Part shown: positions 8,770 through 17,409 of the stretch, piece after piece
Numbering within the stretch: position 1 is the stretch's first letter
Layout of the letters: every line of letters begins with the position of its first letter
Assembly (NCBI GenBank): GCA_027490725.1
Contig: JAIXXN010000047.1
Coordinates: 1 to 41,121 of the forward strand
Length of the DNA: 41,121 bases
Source: Oxalobacteraceae bacterium
GTDB taxonomy: Bacteria > Pseudomonadota > Gammaproteobacteria > Burkholderiales > Burkholderiaceae_D
Direction of reading: 5' to 3'
Translations under genes and position numbers: made by a program
Notes under the pieces: model-generated
Seen by the model: the letters and a program-made list of their open reading frames with translations, nothing else
What the model was told of the DNA's origin: nothing
Databases searched by the model: none

Positions 8770-8964
8770 TTACTTGCGGCCGACGACTTCTGCCAGTAAT
8801 TCGGGAGGAATGGTCTGGCCGCTCGAGCTCAGATGGCGGATGGTTTCATGCAGCAGGTTCAGGCGCGCCACTTTGACGACGGCCCATGCAATGATCCCCA
8901 CAATCGGCGTCAGAAGCGCCATGATGGGAATCAGCAGCGGCGAGATATCGGAAATCATGTTCAT
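8770..8964 (-). CDS. Small membrane protein with conserved-looking IPPELL tail, function unknown
   Basis: 64 residues: one N-terminal hydrophobic helix (about residues 8-32, LLIPIMALLTPIVGIIAWAV), then a short cytoplasmic tail LHETIRHLSSSGQTIPPELL. This layout (one helix, then xxIRxxxxxGQxIPPEL) resembles the small DUF6249-type proteins as I remember them; that link is tentative. AAAAGG precedes the start. An alternative ATG two codons in (8958) has better spacing. It lies 57 bases downstream of yicC on the same strand and could be co-transcribed with it. Confidence 0.68.
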   Translation of the reverse strand: MNMISDISPLLIPIMALLTPIVGIIAWAVVKVARLNLLHETIRHLSSSGQTIPPELLAEVVGRK

Positions 8965-9021
8965 TTTGCCTTTTCAGCTACGTAAATTTTCTGGAAAGAT
9001 CGTTCCATCAGTGATACGCGA

Positions 9022-9927
9022 TTATTCGAGGTTCTGCACCTGTTCGCGCATCTGTTCGATCAGCAGCTTCAGTTCCATCGAGGCGTCGGCCAGCTCCTTG
9101 ACGGAGGCTTTGGCGCCCAACGTGTTGGCTTCGCGGTTCAGTTCCTGCATCATGAAGTCCAGACGTTTGCCGACCTGGCCGCCTTTTTTCAGGATGTGGC
9201 GGGTTTCGTTCAGGTGCGCCGACAAGCGGCCCAGTTCTTCTGCCACGTCGATACGGATGCCGTACAGGATCACTTCCTGACGGATGCGTTCCAGCGCATC
9301 CTGACGCGACAGGGCCGAATTCGACCCCTGGCAGGCCAGCCCCAGCGCGTCCTGCATGCGTTCGATGGCTTTCTGCTGGAACGCGGCGACCACTTGCGGA
9401 ATCAGCGGGGTAATCCGTTTGACGATGACTTCCATGGCTTCAATGCGCGCCGTCAGCATGGTTTCCAGTGCCGCGCCTTCGCGCTGACGGCTAGTCACGA
9501 ACGCAGCCACGGTGCGGGTCATCAGGGCCGCCACATCGGCTTGCAGCGATTCCTGACCGATTTCCGCCTCTTCGATGATGCCGGGCCAGCGCAGCAGTTC
9601 GGCCACGGACATGGTGGGGGCGGCCGGGAAGTGGCTGCTGACTTCGCTTTGCAGGCGTTGTAATTCGGTAAGCAGTGGCAGATTGAGCGCCTGCGCGCCG
9701 GCATGGGCGGCTTTGCGGCCGAAACTCAGGCGTAATTCGACCTTGCCGCGGGTGATGGCGGCCATGATCGCCGCGCGTAAATCCGGCTCCAGCGCGCGCA
9801 AATCGTCGTTTATTCGAAACTGCAGATCGAGAAAGCGCGAGTTGACGCTCTTGATTTCGATGGTCAGTGTACCCGCAGCACTTTCGCTGGTGGCGACCGC
9901 GTAGCCCGTCATACTGGAAATGCTCAA
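9022..9927 (-). CDS. yicC: YicC/YloC family endoribonuclease
   Basis: 301-residue YicC family protein. The N-terminal SSMTGYAVATSE, TIEIKSVNSRFLDLQFRI and ITRGKVELRLSF, and the C-terminal RLDFMMQELNREANTLGAKA, are family hallmarks; E. coli YicC starts with a similar SMTAYA segment. Members are described as endoribonucleases taking part in RNA turnover. The start is probably TTG 9927, with GGGGA eight bases upstream; the first ATG (9912) would leave only the Met of SMTGY and has no ribosome site. In relatives it usually lies next to gmk. Here about 3.3 kb with a GGDEF-EAL gene and two small genes separate them. It is divergent from a Ser/Thr kinase gene, with 73 bases between the starts. Confidence 0.93.
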   Translation of the reverse strand: MSISSMTGYAVATSESAAGTLTIEIKSVNSRFLDLQFRINDDLRALEPDLRAAIMAAITRGKVELRLSFGRKAAHAGAQALNLPLLTELQRLQSEVSSHFPAAPTMSVAELLRWPGIIEEAEIGQESLQADVAALMTRTVAAFVTSRQREGAALETMLTARIEAMEVIVKRITPLIPQVVAAFQQKAIERMQDALGLACQGSNSALSRQDALERIRQEVILYGIRIDVAEELGRLSAHLNETRHILKKGGQVGKRLDFMMQELNREANTLGAKASVKELADASMELKLLIEQMREQVQNLE

Positions 9928-10000
9928 AGGATGTCCCCGGTTAAATCTTTACAAAACAGTGATTTATCCACACAATCGGCGGGTTCAGGCGAGGAGTCCT

Positions 10001-11155
10001 ATGGCAGCACAAAACAACGCCCCCCTACCGGATGGTCTGGAAATTGCTGGATATCGCATTGTAAAGAAAATTGCGTCGGGTGGGTTCAGTATTGTTTACC
10101 TTGCCTACGATGGCGACGGGGCGGCGGTAGCGATCAAGGAATATCTGCCGGCGGCGCTGGTGCAGCGCCTGCCGGGCGAGCTGCTGCCGACGGTAGCGCC
10201 TGCCGACCTGCCAGCCTTCCGCACCGGTCTGAAATGCTTCTTCGAAGAGGCGCGGGCGCTGGCCGGCATCCATCATCCGAACGTGGTCAGCGTGCGCAAC
10301 TTCTTCCGCGCCCACGACACCGTGTACATGGTGATGGCCTACGAGTCGGGGGATACGCTACAGGACTACATCGCACGTCAGCGCAGCCGCAATAGCCGGG
10401 TGGGCGAGGCCTTCATACGCAGCGTGTTTGTGCAGCTGCTGAAAGGCCTGCGCAGCGTGCATGCCCAGAAACTGCTGCATCTGGATCTGAAGCCGGCCAA
10501 TATCTATCTGCGTACCGATGGTTCGCCGATGCTGCTCGATTTTGGTGCGGCGCGCCAGACTCTGAATCAGGACCTGCCGACCCTGACGCCGATGTACACG
10601 CCCGGCTACGCAGCGCCGGAACTGTACGATAAGACCGGTGGGCTGGGACCCTGGTCCGATATCTACAGCATCGGTGCGGCGATTTTTGCCTGCATGGTGG
10701 GCGCTCCGCCACAACCGGCCGACCAGCGCCGCAGCGACGATAAGATGGCGGCCCATTTCCTGCAACTGCAGGGGCAGTACTCGGTGGAGCTGCTGCAACT
10801 GGTGCGCTGGTGTCTGGTGCTGGAGCCGCTGGATCGGCCGCAAAGCCTGTTCGCGCTGCAGAAGGTGCTGGCTGCGCTAGCGCCGGCACGCGCGGCACTG
10901 CCGCCCTCGCTGCCGCCGCATCGCCCAGATGGGCTGCTGGCACGGTTAGGCGCGGCGCTGCCGGCGCCGCTGCGCCGCTGGCTGGGTGCTGGCGCAAGGG
11001 GGCCGAGCGTGGCCGATAGTGCGACCAGTACAGTGACCAGTACAGTCGCCGAGACTGTGGCCAATACTGTGGCCAGTGCGGCGGCCCGGATGCAAAATCA
11101 ACACAATCAACAAGATCAGCAAGATCAGCAAGTACCGCCGGCAGGCCGCCCCTAA
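10001..11155 (+). CDS. Serine/threonine protein kinase (Hanks type)
   Basis: 384 residues. A complete bacterial Ser/Thr kinase domain occupies about residues 15-310: glycine loop IASGGFSIVYLA, ATP-anchoring Lys46 (VAIKEYLP), Glu in FFEEARAL, catalytic loop HLDLKPANI (Asp162, Lys164, Asn167; HLD rather than HRD), metal-binding DFG (Asp180) and the APE-like YAAPE. Without the HRD arginine it probably does not need activation-loop phosphorylation in the usual way. No transmembrane helix or PASTA domain is present. The last 60 residues are low-complexity (Thr/Val/Ala, then Asn/Gln/Asp) and probably disordered. ATG 10001 is chosen for GGAG seven bases upstream. The next gene is its likely antagonist phosphatase. 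Confidence 0.93.
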   Translation: MAAQNNAPLPDGLEIAGYRIVKKIASGGFSIVYLAYDGDGAAVAIKEYLPAALVQRLPGELLPTVAPADLPAFRTGLKCFFEEARALAGIHHPNVVSVRNFFRAHDTVYMVMAYESGDTLQDYIARQRSRNSRVGEAFIRSVFVQLLKGLRSVHAQKLLHLDLKPANIYLRTDGSPMLLDFGAARQTLNQDLPTLTPMYTPGYAAPELYDKTGGLGPWSDIYSIGAAIFACMVGAPPQPADQRRSDDKMAAHFLQLQGQYSVELLQLVRWCLVLEPLDRPQSLFALQKVLAALAPARAALPPSLPPHRPDGLLARLGAALPAPLRRWLGAGARGPSVADSATSTVTSTVAETVANTVASAAARMQNQHNQQDQQDQQVPPAGRP

Positions 11156-11205
11156 GCAGCATCTCACACGCACATTAGCACTGGTAAGGACAGGATAGGA
11201 CAGGC

Positions 11206-12150
11206 ATGCAATTCTCCGTATATCAGGAAAGCCATATCGGTGGCCGCAGGCTGAATCAGGACCGCATGGGGTATAGCTATACCCGCGATGCGCTGCTGCT
11301 GGTGCTGGCCGACGGCATGGGCGGCCACCTGTACGGCGAAGTCGCAGCGACGGTGGCGGTGCAGACCATCTCGCAGTTGTTCCAGCAGCAGGCCACGCCG
11401 TATGTCAAAAAGCCCGAGCAGTTTTTGCAGCGCGCAATTCTGGCCGCGCATGAAGCGATTCACAGTCAGCGCCACAAACAGGGACTTAGTGCCACACCAT
11501 GCACCACCATCGTGGCGGCGCTGATCCAGCACAACGCCGCGGTGTGGGCACATTGCGGCGATTCGCGGCTGTACTGGCTGCGGGCGGGACAGGTGCTGGC
11601 ACGTACCCGCGACCATTCACATATTGAAACCCTGATCGCGCAGGGCCGCGCCCAGCCCGCCGAGCGCAGCACCCATCCGGATCGCAACAAGCTGTATAAC
11701 TGCCTCGGCGCCGATAGCCTGCCGCGCGTGGAACTGGGGCAGGGCGTGCTGCAGGCGGGTGATCAGCTGATGTTGTGCTCGGACGGTTTGTGGTCTATGC
11801 TGCCGGACCATGAAATCGCCGCAGTGCTGTGCGGTCAGCCAGTGGTCCGGGCCGTGCCGGCGCTGTTACAGGCGGCACTGACGGCCGGTGGCGCGCTAGG
11901 CGATAACGTGACGGCGCTGGCGATCCAGTGGCAGGGGAGTTCGATCGCTGATCAGCTAGTCCAGCCCGGGCCGGAAGAACGCTCGACCATGATCTCCACG
12001 GAAGCGCTGTCGCAGCAGGAACATAGCAGTAGCCTTGTGGATGGTAGCGCCACGGACCCGCGCGGCGATCTGTTTGACGACGCCGCAATCGAACGTGCCA
12101 TCGCTGAAATTCGCGGTGCCATCGAAAAATCTTCGCAATTACTCAAATAA
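11206..12150 (+). CDS. PP2C-type serine/threonine phosphatase
   Basis: 314 residues. PP2C/SpoIIE-like metal-dependent phosphatase with the family motifs in order: RRLNQDR (Asp19), [14 protein letters not shown] (Asp36, Gly37), [24 protein letters not shown] and [12 protein letters not shown]. The Asp residues coordinate the two catalytic Mn/Mg ions. The catalytic domain ends near residue 245; the remaining 70 residues are polar and variable. It is cytoplasmic, with no signal peptide. An AGGATAGGACAGG ribosome site precedes the ATG. It follows the kinase by 50 bases and precedes rph by 10 bases, so kinase and phosphatase form a reversible phosphorylation pair. Confidence 0.93.
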   Translation: MQFSVYQESHIGGRRLNQDRMGYSYTRDALLLVLADGMGGHLYGEVAATVAVQTISQLFQQQATPYVKKPEQFLQRAILAAHEAIHSQRHKQGLSATPCTTIVAALIQHNAAVWAHCGDSRLYWLRAGQVLARTRDHSHIETLIAQGRAQPAERSTHPDRNKLYNCLGADSLPRVELGQGVLQAGDQLMLCSDGLWSMLPDHEIAAVLCGQPVVRAVPALLQAALTAGGALGDNVTALAIQWQGSSIADQLVQPGPEERSTMISTEALSQQEHSSSLVDGSATDPRGDLFDDAAIERAIAEIRGAIEKSSQLLK

Positions 12151-12160
12151 GGAAAACATC

Positions 12161-12895
12161 ATGACTTTTGTCTCCCGTCCCAGCGGCCGCGCCGTTGATG
12201 CGCTGCGCGCGCTGCGCCTGACGCGCAACTACACCAAGCACGCCGAAGGTTCGGTACTGATCGAATGCGGCGACACCAAGGTGATCTGCACCGCCAGCAT
12301 CGAAGAAAAAGTTCCGGGTTTTCTGAAGGGGAAAGGGCAGGGCTGGATGACCGCCGAATACGGCATGCTGCCGCGCTCCACCCACTCCCGTATGGATCGC
12401 GAAGCGGCGCGCGGCAAACAGTCCGGCCGTACCCAGGAAATCCAGCGTCTGATTGGCCGTTCGCTGCGTGCCGCCTTCGATCTGGAAGCCTTCGGCGAAC
12501 GCACCCTGCACCTTGATTGCGACGTGATTCAGGCCGATGGCGGCACCCGCACCGCCTCGATTACCGGCGCGATGGTGGCTGCCTATGACGCATTCGCCAA
12601 GCTGGTAGCCAGTGGTGCCGTGCCAGCCATGCCGCTGAAGAGCTTTGTGGCAGCGATTTCGGTAGGTGTCTATCAGGGTATGCCGGTACTGGACCTCGAT
12701 TACGTGGAAGACTCGGGCTGCGATACCGATATGAATGTGGTGATGAACGATGCCGGTCACTTTATCGAAGTGCAGGGTACCGCCGAAGGTGCTGCCTTCG
12801 ACCGCGCTGGCATGAACCGCCTGCTCGATCTGGCACAGGGCGGCATTGCCGATCTGATCAAGCTGCAGAAGCAGGCGCTCGGCCTGAACGCCTGA
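12161..12895 (+). CDS. rph: Ribonuclease PH
   Basis: 244 residues. Phosphorolytic 3'-5' exoribonuclease that trims the 3' ends of tRNA precursors and structured RNAs, normally as a hexamer. Motifs: [31 protein letters not shown] (phosphate-binding), [19 protein letters not shown], and the acidic [18 protein letters not shown]. Length is typical of the family. AAGGA overlapping the stop codon of the phosphatase gene serves ATG 12161, so translation of the two genes is probably linked. Confidence 0.96.
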   Translation: MTFVSRPSGRAVDALRALRLTRNYTKHAEGSVLIECGDTKVICTASIEEKVPGFLKGKGQGWMTAEYGMLPRSTHSRMDREAARGKQSGRTQEIQRLIGRSLRAAFDLEAFGERTLHLDCDVIQADGGTRTASITGAMVAAYDAFAKLVASGAVPAMPLKSFVAAISVGVYQGMPVLDLDYVEDSGCDTDMNVVMNDAGHFIEVQGTAEGAAFDRAGMNRLLDLAQGGIADLIKLQKQALGLNA

Positions 12896-12918
12896 GGATA
12901 GAAGCCATCACGCTGGTC

Positions 12919-12960
12919 AGTGCCGTATGGCGGCCCGGCAGGGCCGCACCATGCCGCACT
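12919..12960. terminator. Long GC-rich stem-loop between rph and rdgB
   Basis: Arms 12919-12936 and 12941-12960 around a GGCA loop. The inner 6 bp (CGGCCC/GGGCCG) are perfect, and the outer arms match with a few mismatches and a two-base bulge. No T-run follows, so it is not a classical intrinsic terminator. It could stall polymerase, protect the 3' end of the rph mRNA or attenuate read-through into rdgB. Confidence 0.5.
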
Positions 12961-12971
12961 GGCAAACGGTT

Positions 12972-12977
12972 TACAAT
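12972..12977 (+). promoter_or_regulatory. Candidate -10 element of rdgB-hemW (TACAAT)
   Basis: TACAAT in a TTTACAATG context, 61 bases before the rdgB start and just after the rph stem-loop. No clear -35 hexamer is seen. It would give rdgB-hemW their own promoter with a leader of about 55 bases. Confidence 0.35.
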
Positions 12978-13038
12978 GTGGGCTTCCTTGCTTTTTCACG
13001 GTGCCTTGGCACCATTTGCTTACCTCGCAGCCCACATC

Positions 13039-13623
13039 ATGACCCAACGCCTGATCCTCGCCTCGAATAACGCTGGCAAACTCAAAGAATTCAACGAACT
13101 GCTGTCTACCGTGGGCTATGAAGTCCATGCGCAGGGCGAGTATCAGGTGCCGGAAGCGGACGAGCCGTTCCACACCTTCGTGGAAAACGCCCTGCAGAAG
13201 GCACGCCATGCGTCCCGTCTGACGGGCTTGCCGGCGCTGGCCGACGATTCCGGCGTGTGTGTGAATGCACTGGGCGGTGCGCCCGGCGTGTACTCGGCAC
13301 GCTATGCCGGTGAACCGAAGTCGGACGCCCGCAATAGCGCCAGGCTGATTGCCGATCTGGCAGCACACACCGACAAGTCGGCCTATTACTATTGCGTGCT
13401 GGTGTTCGTGCGCCATGCCGATGATCCGCAACCGGTGATCGCGGATGGACGCTGGAACGGCGAGATCATTGCCGAGGCGCGCGGCGCGGGCGGCTTCGGT
13501 TACGACCCGCACTTCTACATTGCCGCGCTGGGTAAATGCGTCGCCGAACTGGCGGCGGATGAGAAAAACCGCCTGTCGCATCGCGGCCAGGCACTGCGTG
13601 CACTGGTCGAGAAGCTCAAATGA
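13039..13623 (+). CDS. rdgB: dITP/XTP pyrophosphatase (non-canonical purine NTP pyrophosphatase)
   Basis: 194 residues. Ham1/RdgB-type house-cleaning enzyme that hydrolyses dITP, ITP and XTP to the monophosphates. Visible motifs: LASNNAGKLKEF (substrate-binding loop), LPALADDSGVCVNAL (catalytic Asp-Asp), PGVYSARYAG, GFGYDPHF and LSHRGQAL. ATG 13039 gives the family start (MTQRLILASNN) and normal length; the in-frame ATG at 12976 would add 21 atypical residues and lies within the -10 region. The stop overlaps the hemW start as ATGA. Confidence 0.95.
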   Translation: MTQRLILASNNAGKLKEFNELLSTVGYEVHAQGEYQVPEADEPFHTFVENALQKARHASRLTGLPALADDSGVCVNALGGAPGVYSARYAGEPKSDARNSARLIADLAAHTDKSAYYYCVLVFVRHADDPQPVIADGRWNGEIIAEARGAGGFGYDPHFYIAALGKCVAELAADEKNRLSHRGQALRALVEKLK

Positions 13624-14897
13624 TTCCGATTAAAGTCATCGGCGCCAACGCCTCTGCCAAAGCCACCGCCAGTGCGCCTTCCAGCCATAGCGATATGGCC
13701 GGGGTGGCGGCTAAATATCTGCAGGGCGGCACCCTGAATCTGACGGCGTTGCCGCCGTTGTCGCTGTACATACACTTCCCGTGGTGCGTCAAAAAATGCC
13801 CGTACTGCGACTTCAATTCGCACGAAGCGCGTGACGCGCAGGGGCAGGCTGGCTTCCCGGAGAAAGAATATCTGGACGCGCTGCGCACCGATCTGGAAAT
13901 GGCGCTGCCGCTGATCTGGGGCCGCAAAATCTATACGATCTTCATCGGTGGCGGTACGCCTAGTCTGCTGTCGGCTGCCGGGCTGGATCGTCTGCTGTCG
14001 GATGTGCGCACCTTGCTGCCACTCGATAGCGATTGCGAAATCACCATGGAAGCCAATCCCGGCACTTTCGAGGCGGAGAAGTTCAAGTCGTATCGCGCCA
14101 GTGGCGTGAACCGGCTGTCGATCGGCATCCAGAGTTTCAGTGGCCGCCATCTGCAGGCGCTGGGACGGATCCATGACGATGGCGAAGCGCGCCGTGCGGT
14201 GGATATCGCGGTCGCCAATTTCGATAACTTCAATCTCGATCTGATGTACGCGCTGCCCTCGCAAACGCTGGAAGAAGCGCAGCGCGATATCGAAACGGCG
14301 CTCTCCTATCAACCGCCGCATCTGTCGCTGTATCACCTGACGATGGAGCCGAACACCTTGTTTGCCAAGTATCCACCGGCCTTGCCGGATGATGATGCCA
14401 GTGCCGACATGCAGGACATGATTGCCGAACTGACTGCCGCCAACGGCTATCAGCATTACGAGGTGTCGGCTTACGCGAAAGCCGGGCGCCGTGCCCGCCA
14501 TAATCTGAACTACTGGGAGTTTGGCGACTATCTCGGGATTGGTGCGGGGGCGCACTCCAAGCTGTCCTTCCCGCACCGTATATTGCGGCAGGCGCGCTAC
14601 AAGCAGCCCAAGGCGTATATGGAGCAGGTGGCGCTGGGTGCTCCGGTGCAGGAGGAACGTGAAATCGGTCGTGAGGAAATGGGCTTCGAATTCATGCTCA
14701 ATACCCTGCGGCTGTGCGCAGGCTTCGAGCCGCGCCTGTTCATGGAACGTACCGGCATGGCTTTAAATGCCATTGAACGCCAGCTCAACGCGGCCGAAGC
14801 CAAAGGGCTGCTGTACCGCGATCACCAGATCATCCGGCCAACCGAATTAGGTCAGCGTTTCCTGAATGATCTGCAGGAGATGTTCCTCACCACTTAG
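13620..14897 (+). CDS. hemW: HemW, radical SAM heme chaperone
   Basis: 425 residues. Radical SAM protein with the iron-sulfur cysteines at 56, 60 and 63 (WCVKKCPYCDF), SAM-binding IFIGGGTPSLL, and EITMEANPGTFE, GVNRLSIGIQSF and the HemW C-terminal domain (YEVSAYAKAGRRARHNLNYW). Family members bind heme and deliver it to respiratory proteins, and were once called oxygen-independent coproporphyrinogen oxidases. The first 45 residues are a non-conserved extension. The ATG overlaps the rdgB stop by 4 bases, which favours this start and translational coupling. The stop overlaps the stop of the convergent patatin gene by 3 bases. Confidence 0.95.
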   Translation: MIPIKVIGANASAKATASAPSSHSDMAGVAAKYLQGGTLNLTALPPLSLYIHFPWCVKKCPYCDFNSHEARDAQGQAGFPEKEYLDALRTDLEMALPLIWGRKIYTIFIGGGTPSLLSAAGLDRLLSDVRTLLPLDSDCEITMEANPGTFEAEKFKSYRASGVNRLSIGIQSFSGRHLQALGRIHDDGEARRAVDIAVANFDNFNLDLMYALPSQTLEEAQRDIETALSYQPPHLSLYHLTMEPNTLFAKYPPALPDDDASADMQDMIAELTAANGYQHYEVSAYAKAGRRARHNLNYWEFGDYLGIGAGAHSKLSFPHRILRQARYKQPKAYMEQVALGAPVQEEREIGREEMGFEFMLNTLRLCAGFEPRLFMERTGMALNAIERQLNAAEAKGLLYRDHQIIRPTELGQRFLNDLQEMFLTT

Positions 14898-15967
14898 TTA
14901 CTCAAAGTCTGGTTCAGGTCGGGGCGCTCGCACCAGCGGGCGAAGTCCTCTGCCATCCGTTCACTCTCGGCGATGGCGCGGCGCCAGTCACGTGTGCGTG
15001 CCGCGTGGTTCTGGCCATACGCGGTAAAGTCGGCGCGGTCGGGCAGCTTGCTGTTCGGTAGCGTGGCGACAAATTCCGGTGACGGCGAAATCAGAATCAC
15101 ATTCTCCAGCGCGGCATCACGGGCGCGTCGCCATGGCAGGCTTTTATCGAGCCAGCCCGGTACGATGTAGTCGCTGAAGTGCGGGTACAGCACCAGACCT
15201 GCATCGCGCTGGTAAGGCAGGTGCAGATGGTAGTCGATCAGTCCACCATCCCAGTACGGTCCTGGCGGCGCACCGGCAATGCCATTGACTGCCTGTAGCA
15301 CCAGCGGTATCGAGCCGGAAGCCAGTAGTGCATCGCGCAGATTGGCGTCCGACAGGCCGACGAAATGGGCATGGAAGGCATCAAAGTCTTCCCGCAGCCA
15401 CTCGCCCTGATCCTGCTGGTGGTGGAAGATCACCCGTTCCATGGCTTTCGCCAGATGACTGCGCGCCAGCAGATTGCCGGCTGCTGCGCCGAGGAATCCG
15501 GCCATTTCGCGCCAGCGCTGGCCATCGCTGCGCGCCAGTGCTCCCACACCGCGTGCCGTAATCACGGACAGCTGGTAGAGGGGATTGTTCAACACTTCCG
15601 CGCCGCGACTATCGAGTAGTTCGTCGAGCAGCGTGCGGCAGGTGGCGCTAACCTGAGACGCTGTGACTTTCTCCGGATACTGCTGTGCCGAATATAGTTG
15701 CGCCAGTCGCCGCTGGGCAGCGACGGGATCGTCAAACGCGGCGGCGGCCATCCGCCATGCACCGATCGACGCGCCGATCAGACGGCGCTGACGCGGCGCG
15801 GACTTGAGCCATGAACCGAAGGCCCAGATATCGAGACCGTTCAGGATCAGTCCTTTGGGGCCGCCTGCTGCGGCAGGAATGATGGCAATGTCGGCGGCCT
15901 GCATGCCTTCGGCGGCGATCCGGGCGCGCGCCCGCTGACCTAGCCGGATGCGGATCGAGCTATTCAT
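14894..15967 (-). CDS. Patatin-like phospholipase family protein
   Basis: 357 residues. Patatin-fold lipid acyl hydrolase: oxyanion-hole glycines in AAAGGPKG (near residue 35), nucleophile elbow GASIG (Ser67) and the dyad Asp in DGG (Asp240), which together are the family's Ser-Asp catalytic set. There is no signal peptide, so cytoplasmic or membrane-associated. The ATG overlaps the stop codon of the outer-membrane channel gene as ATGA, making it the fourth gene of the efflux operon. The natural substrate is unknown; phospholipid or acyl-CoA hydrolysis is inferred from the family. Its stop meets hemW tail to tail. Confidence 0.85.
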   Translation of the reverse strand: MNSSIRIRLGQRARARIAAEGMQAADIAIIPAAAGGPKGLILNGLDIWAFGSWLKSAPRQRRLIGASIGAWRMAAAAFDDPVAAQRRLAQLYSAQQYPEKVTASQVSATCRTLLDELLDSRGAEVLNNPLYQLSVITARGVGALARSDGQRWREMAGFLGAAAGNLLARSHLAKAMERVIFHHQQDQGEWLREDFDAFHAHFVGLSDANLRDALLASGSIPLVLQAVNGIAGAPPGPYWDGGLIDYHLHLPYQRDAGLVLYPHFSDYIVPGWLDKSLPWRRARDAALENVILISPSPEFVATLPNSKLPDRADFTAYGQNHAARTRDWRRAIAESERMAEDFARWCERPDLNQTLSN

Positions 15968-17409
15968 GGCTGCAGCCCACCTCCCAGTGCACGATACAGA
16001 TCGACGGCGCTGGCGCTGCGCTGCTGCTGTACCTGCACCAGTGTTTGCTGTGCGCTGAATAGTTCGCGCTGGGCGTCCAGAATATCGAGGCTGCTGGCGA
16101 TGCCCTGCTCGAAGCGCAGTTGCAGCAGCTTCAGGCGATCAGCCTGCGCTTCGACGATGCTGCGCTGGGCGTTGACCTGCTCGCCCAGATAGTCGCGCGC
16201 GGCCAGTGCATCGGCCACTTCGCGAAACGCGATCTGGATGGTTTTTTCGTAATCGGTCACGGCCAGATTCTGGCGTGTTTCGGCCAGACTCAGATTGGCG
16301 CGGTTGCGTCCTCCATCGAAAATCGGCAAGGACAGTTGTGGCACGAAGGACCAGCTACCGGAGCCGCTGTCAAACAGTCCGCCCAGCGACGGGCTGCTGG
16401 TTCCGACCGAGGTGGTCAGGCTGATACGCGGGAAGAAGGCGGCCCGCGCCGCGCCGATATTCGCGGTGGCCGCTTTCAGACGCTGTTCGGCAGCGCGGAT
16501 GTCGGGACGGCGGTTCAGCAGATCGGAAGGCAGACCGGCTGGCAGAGCACTCATCGCATCCAGCTGGCGCTGGTCGGGCAGCGCGCCACTGGCGGCCGGT
16601 GTGGCTTGCCCCACCAGCAGCGTCAGCGCATTCTCGGCCTGTGCGCGCTGGCGTGCCAGCGACAGTGCGGCGGCGCGCGCAGTTTCCATCAGGGTTTCCG
16701 AGGAGCGCAGATCGAGGCGCGACGAGGCGCCCACTTCGGCGCGTTGCTGGGTCAGTTGATAGCTGCGTGCCCGTGCTGTATAGCTCTGCTGCGCTAATGA
16801 CAGCTGTTCGGCGTAGGCGCGCTCCGTGTAATACGCTTGCGCCACTTGCGCCACCAGACTGATTTGCGCGGCCTGCCGTGCTTCGTCGGTGGCCAGATAA
16901 CTAGCCAGTGCGGCAGCGCTGAGACTTTTCACGCGACCGAAGAAATCCAGCTCGAAGGCCGGCATGGCCAGACCGGCATCGTAACGCTTACCGATCGTGC
17001 TCTGGCCGCTGGACGACTGGAAGGCGGGTGTTTTGGCGCGCGTCATGCTGCCGCTGGCATTCAGGGCTGGCAGGCGATCAGCCGACTGCACATCGTAGAG
17101 CGCCCGGGCTTCTTCGATGCGCAGCACGGCAGTGCGCAGGTCGCGGTTGTGTTCCAGTGCGGCGGCAATCAACTGCTGCAAGGCTGGCTCGCTGAAGTAG
17201 CTACGCCAGCCGGTATCGGGCGCCGCCGCGGTGCTGCTGCTGATGGGCAGTGCCACGCTGGTGCGGACGGCAGTTCCCGCCGCGGTGCTATCTTGCGGGT
17301 AGGCGGGTGCCAGCGTCGTCAGCGGACGCTGATAGGTCGGCGCCAGCGAACAGGCCGACAGTAGTGCTACGGCCAGCAGGGTTGGCGTAGTCTTAGTCAT
17401 AGGTTTCAT
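15964..17409 (-). CDS. Outer-membrane efflux lipoprotein (OprM/NodT family)
   Basis: 481 residues. N-terminal lipoprotein signal with lipobox LLSAC (Cys20), then two repeats of the TolC/OEP fold typified by WRSYFSEPALQQLIAAALEHN, AFELDFFGRVKSLSAAA, RRPDIRAAEQRLKAATANIGAARAAF (shown in part) and SLDILDAQRELFSAQQ. It forms the trimeric outer-membrane channel of a tripartite pump. The start overlaps the end of the RND gene by 17 bases; a second ATG at 17400 would remove that overlap. The downstream patatin gene overlaps its stop. Confidence 0.93.
   Translation of the reverse strand: MKPMTKTTPTLLAVALLSACSLAPTYQRPLTTLAPAYPQDSTAAGTAVRTSVALPISSSTAAAPDTGWRSYFSEPALQQLIAAALEHNRDLRTAVLRIEEARALYDVQSADRLPALNASGSMTRAKTPAFQSSSGQSTIGKRYDAGLAMPAFELDFFGRVKSLSAAALASYLATDEARQAAQISLVAQVAQAYYTERAYAEQLSLAQQSYTARARSYQLTQQRAEVGASSRLDLRSSETLMETARAAALSLARQRAQAENALTLLVGQATPAASGALPDQRQLDAMSALPAGLPSDLLNRRPDIRAAEQRLKAATANIGAARAAFFPRISLTTSVGTSSPSLGGLFDSGSGSWSFVPQLSLPIFDGGRNRANLSLAETRQNLAVTDYEKTIQIAFREVADALAARDYLGEQVNAQRSIVEAQADRLKLLQLRFEQGIASSLDILDAQRELFSAQQTLVQVQQQRSASAVDLYRALGGGLQP

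Noticed and set aside
10986..11150. Repetitive 3' end of the kinase gene as a possible separate element
   Set aside because: The repeats stay in frame and encode a low-complexity tail, so they are simply part of the coding sequence.
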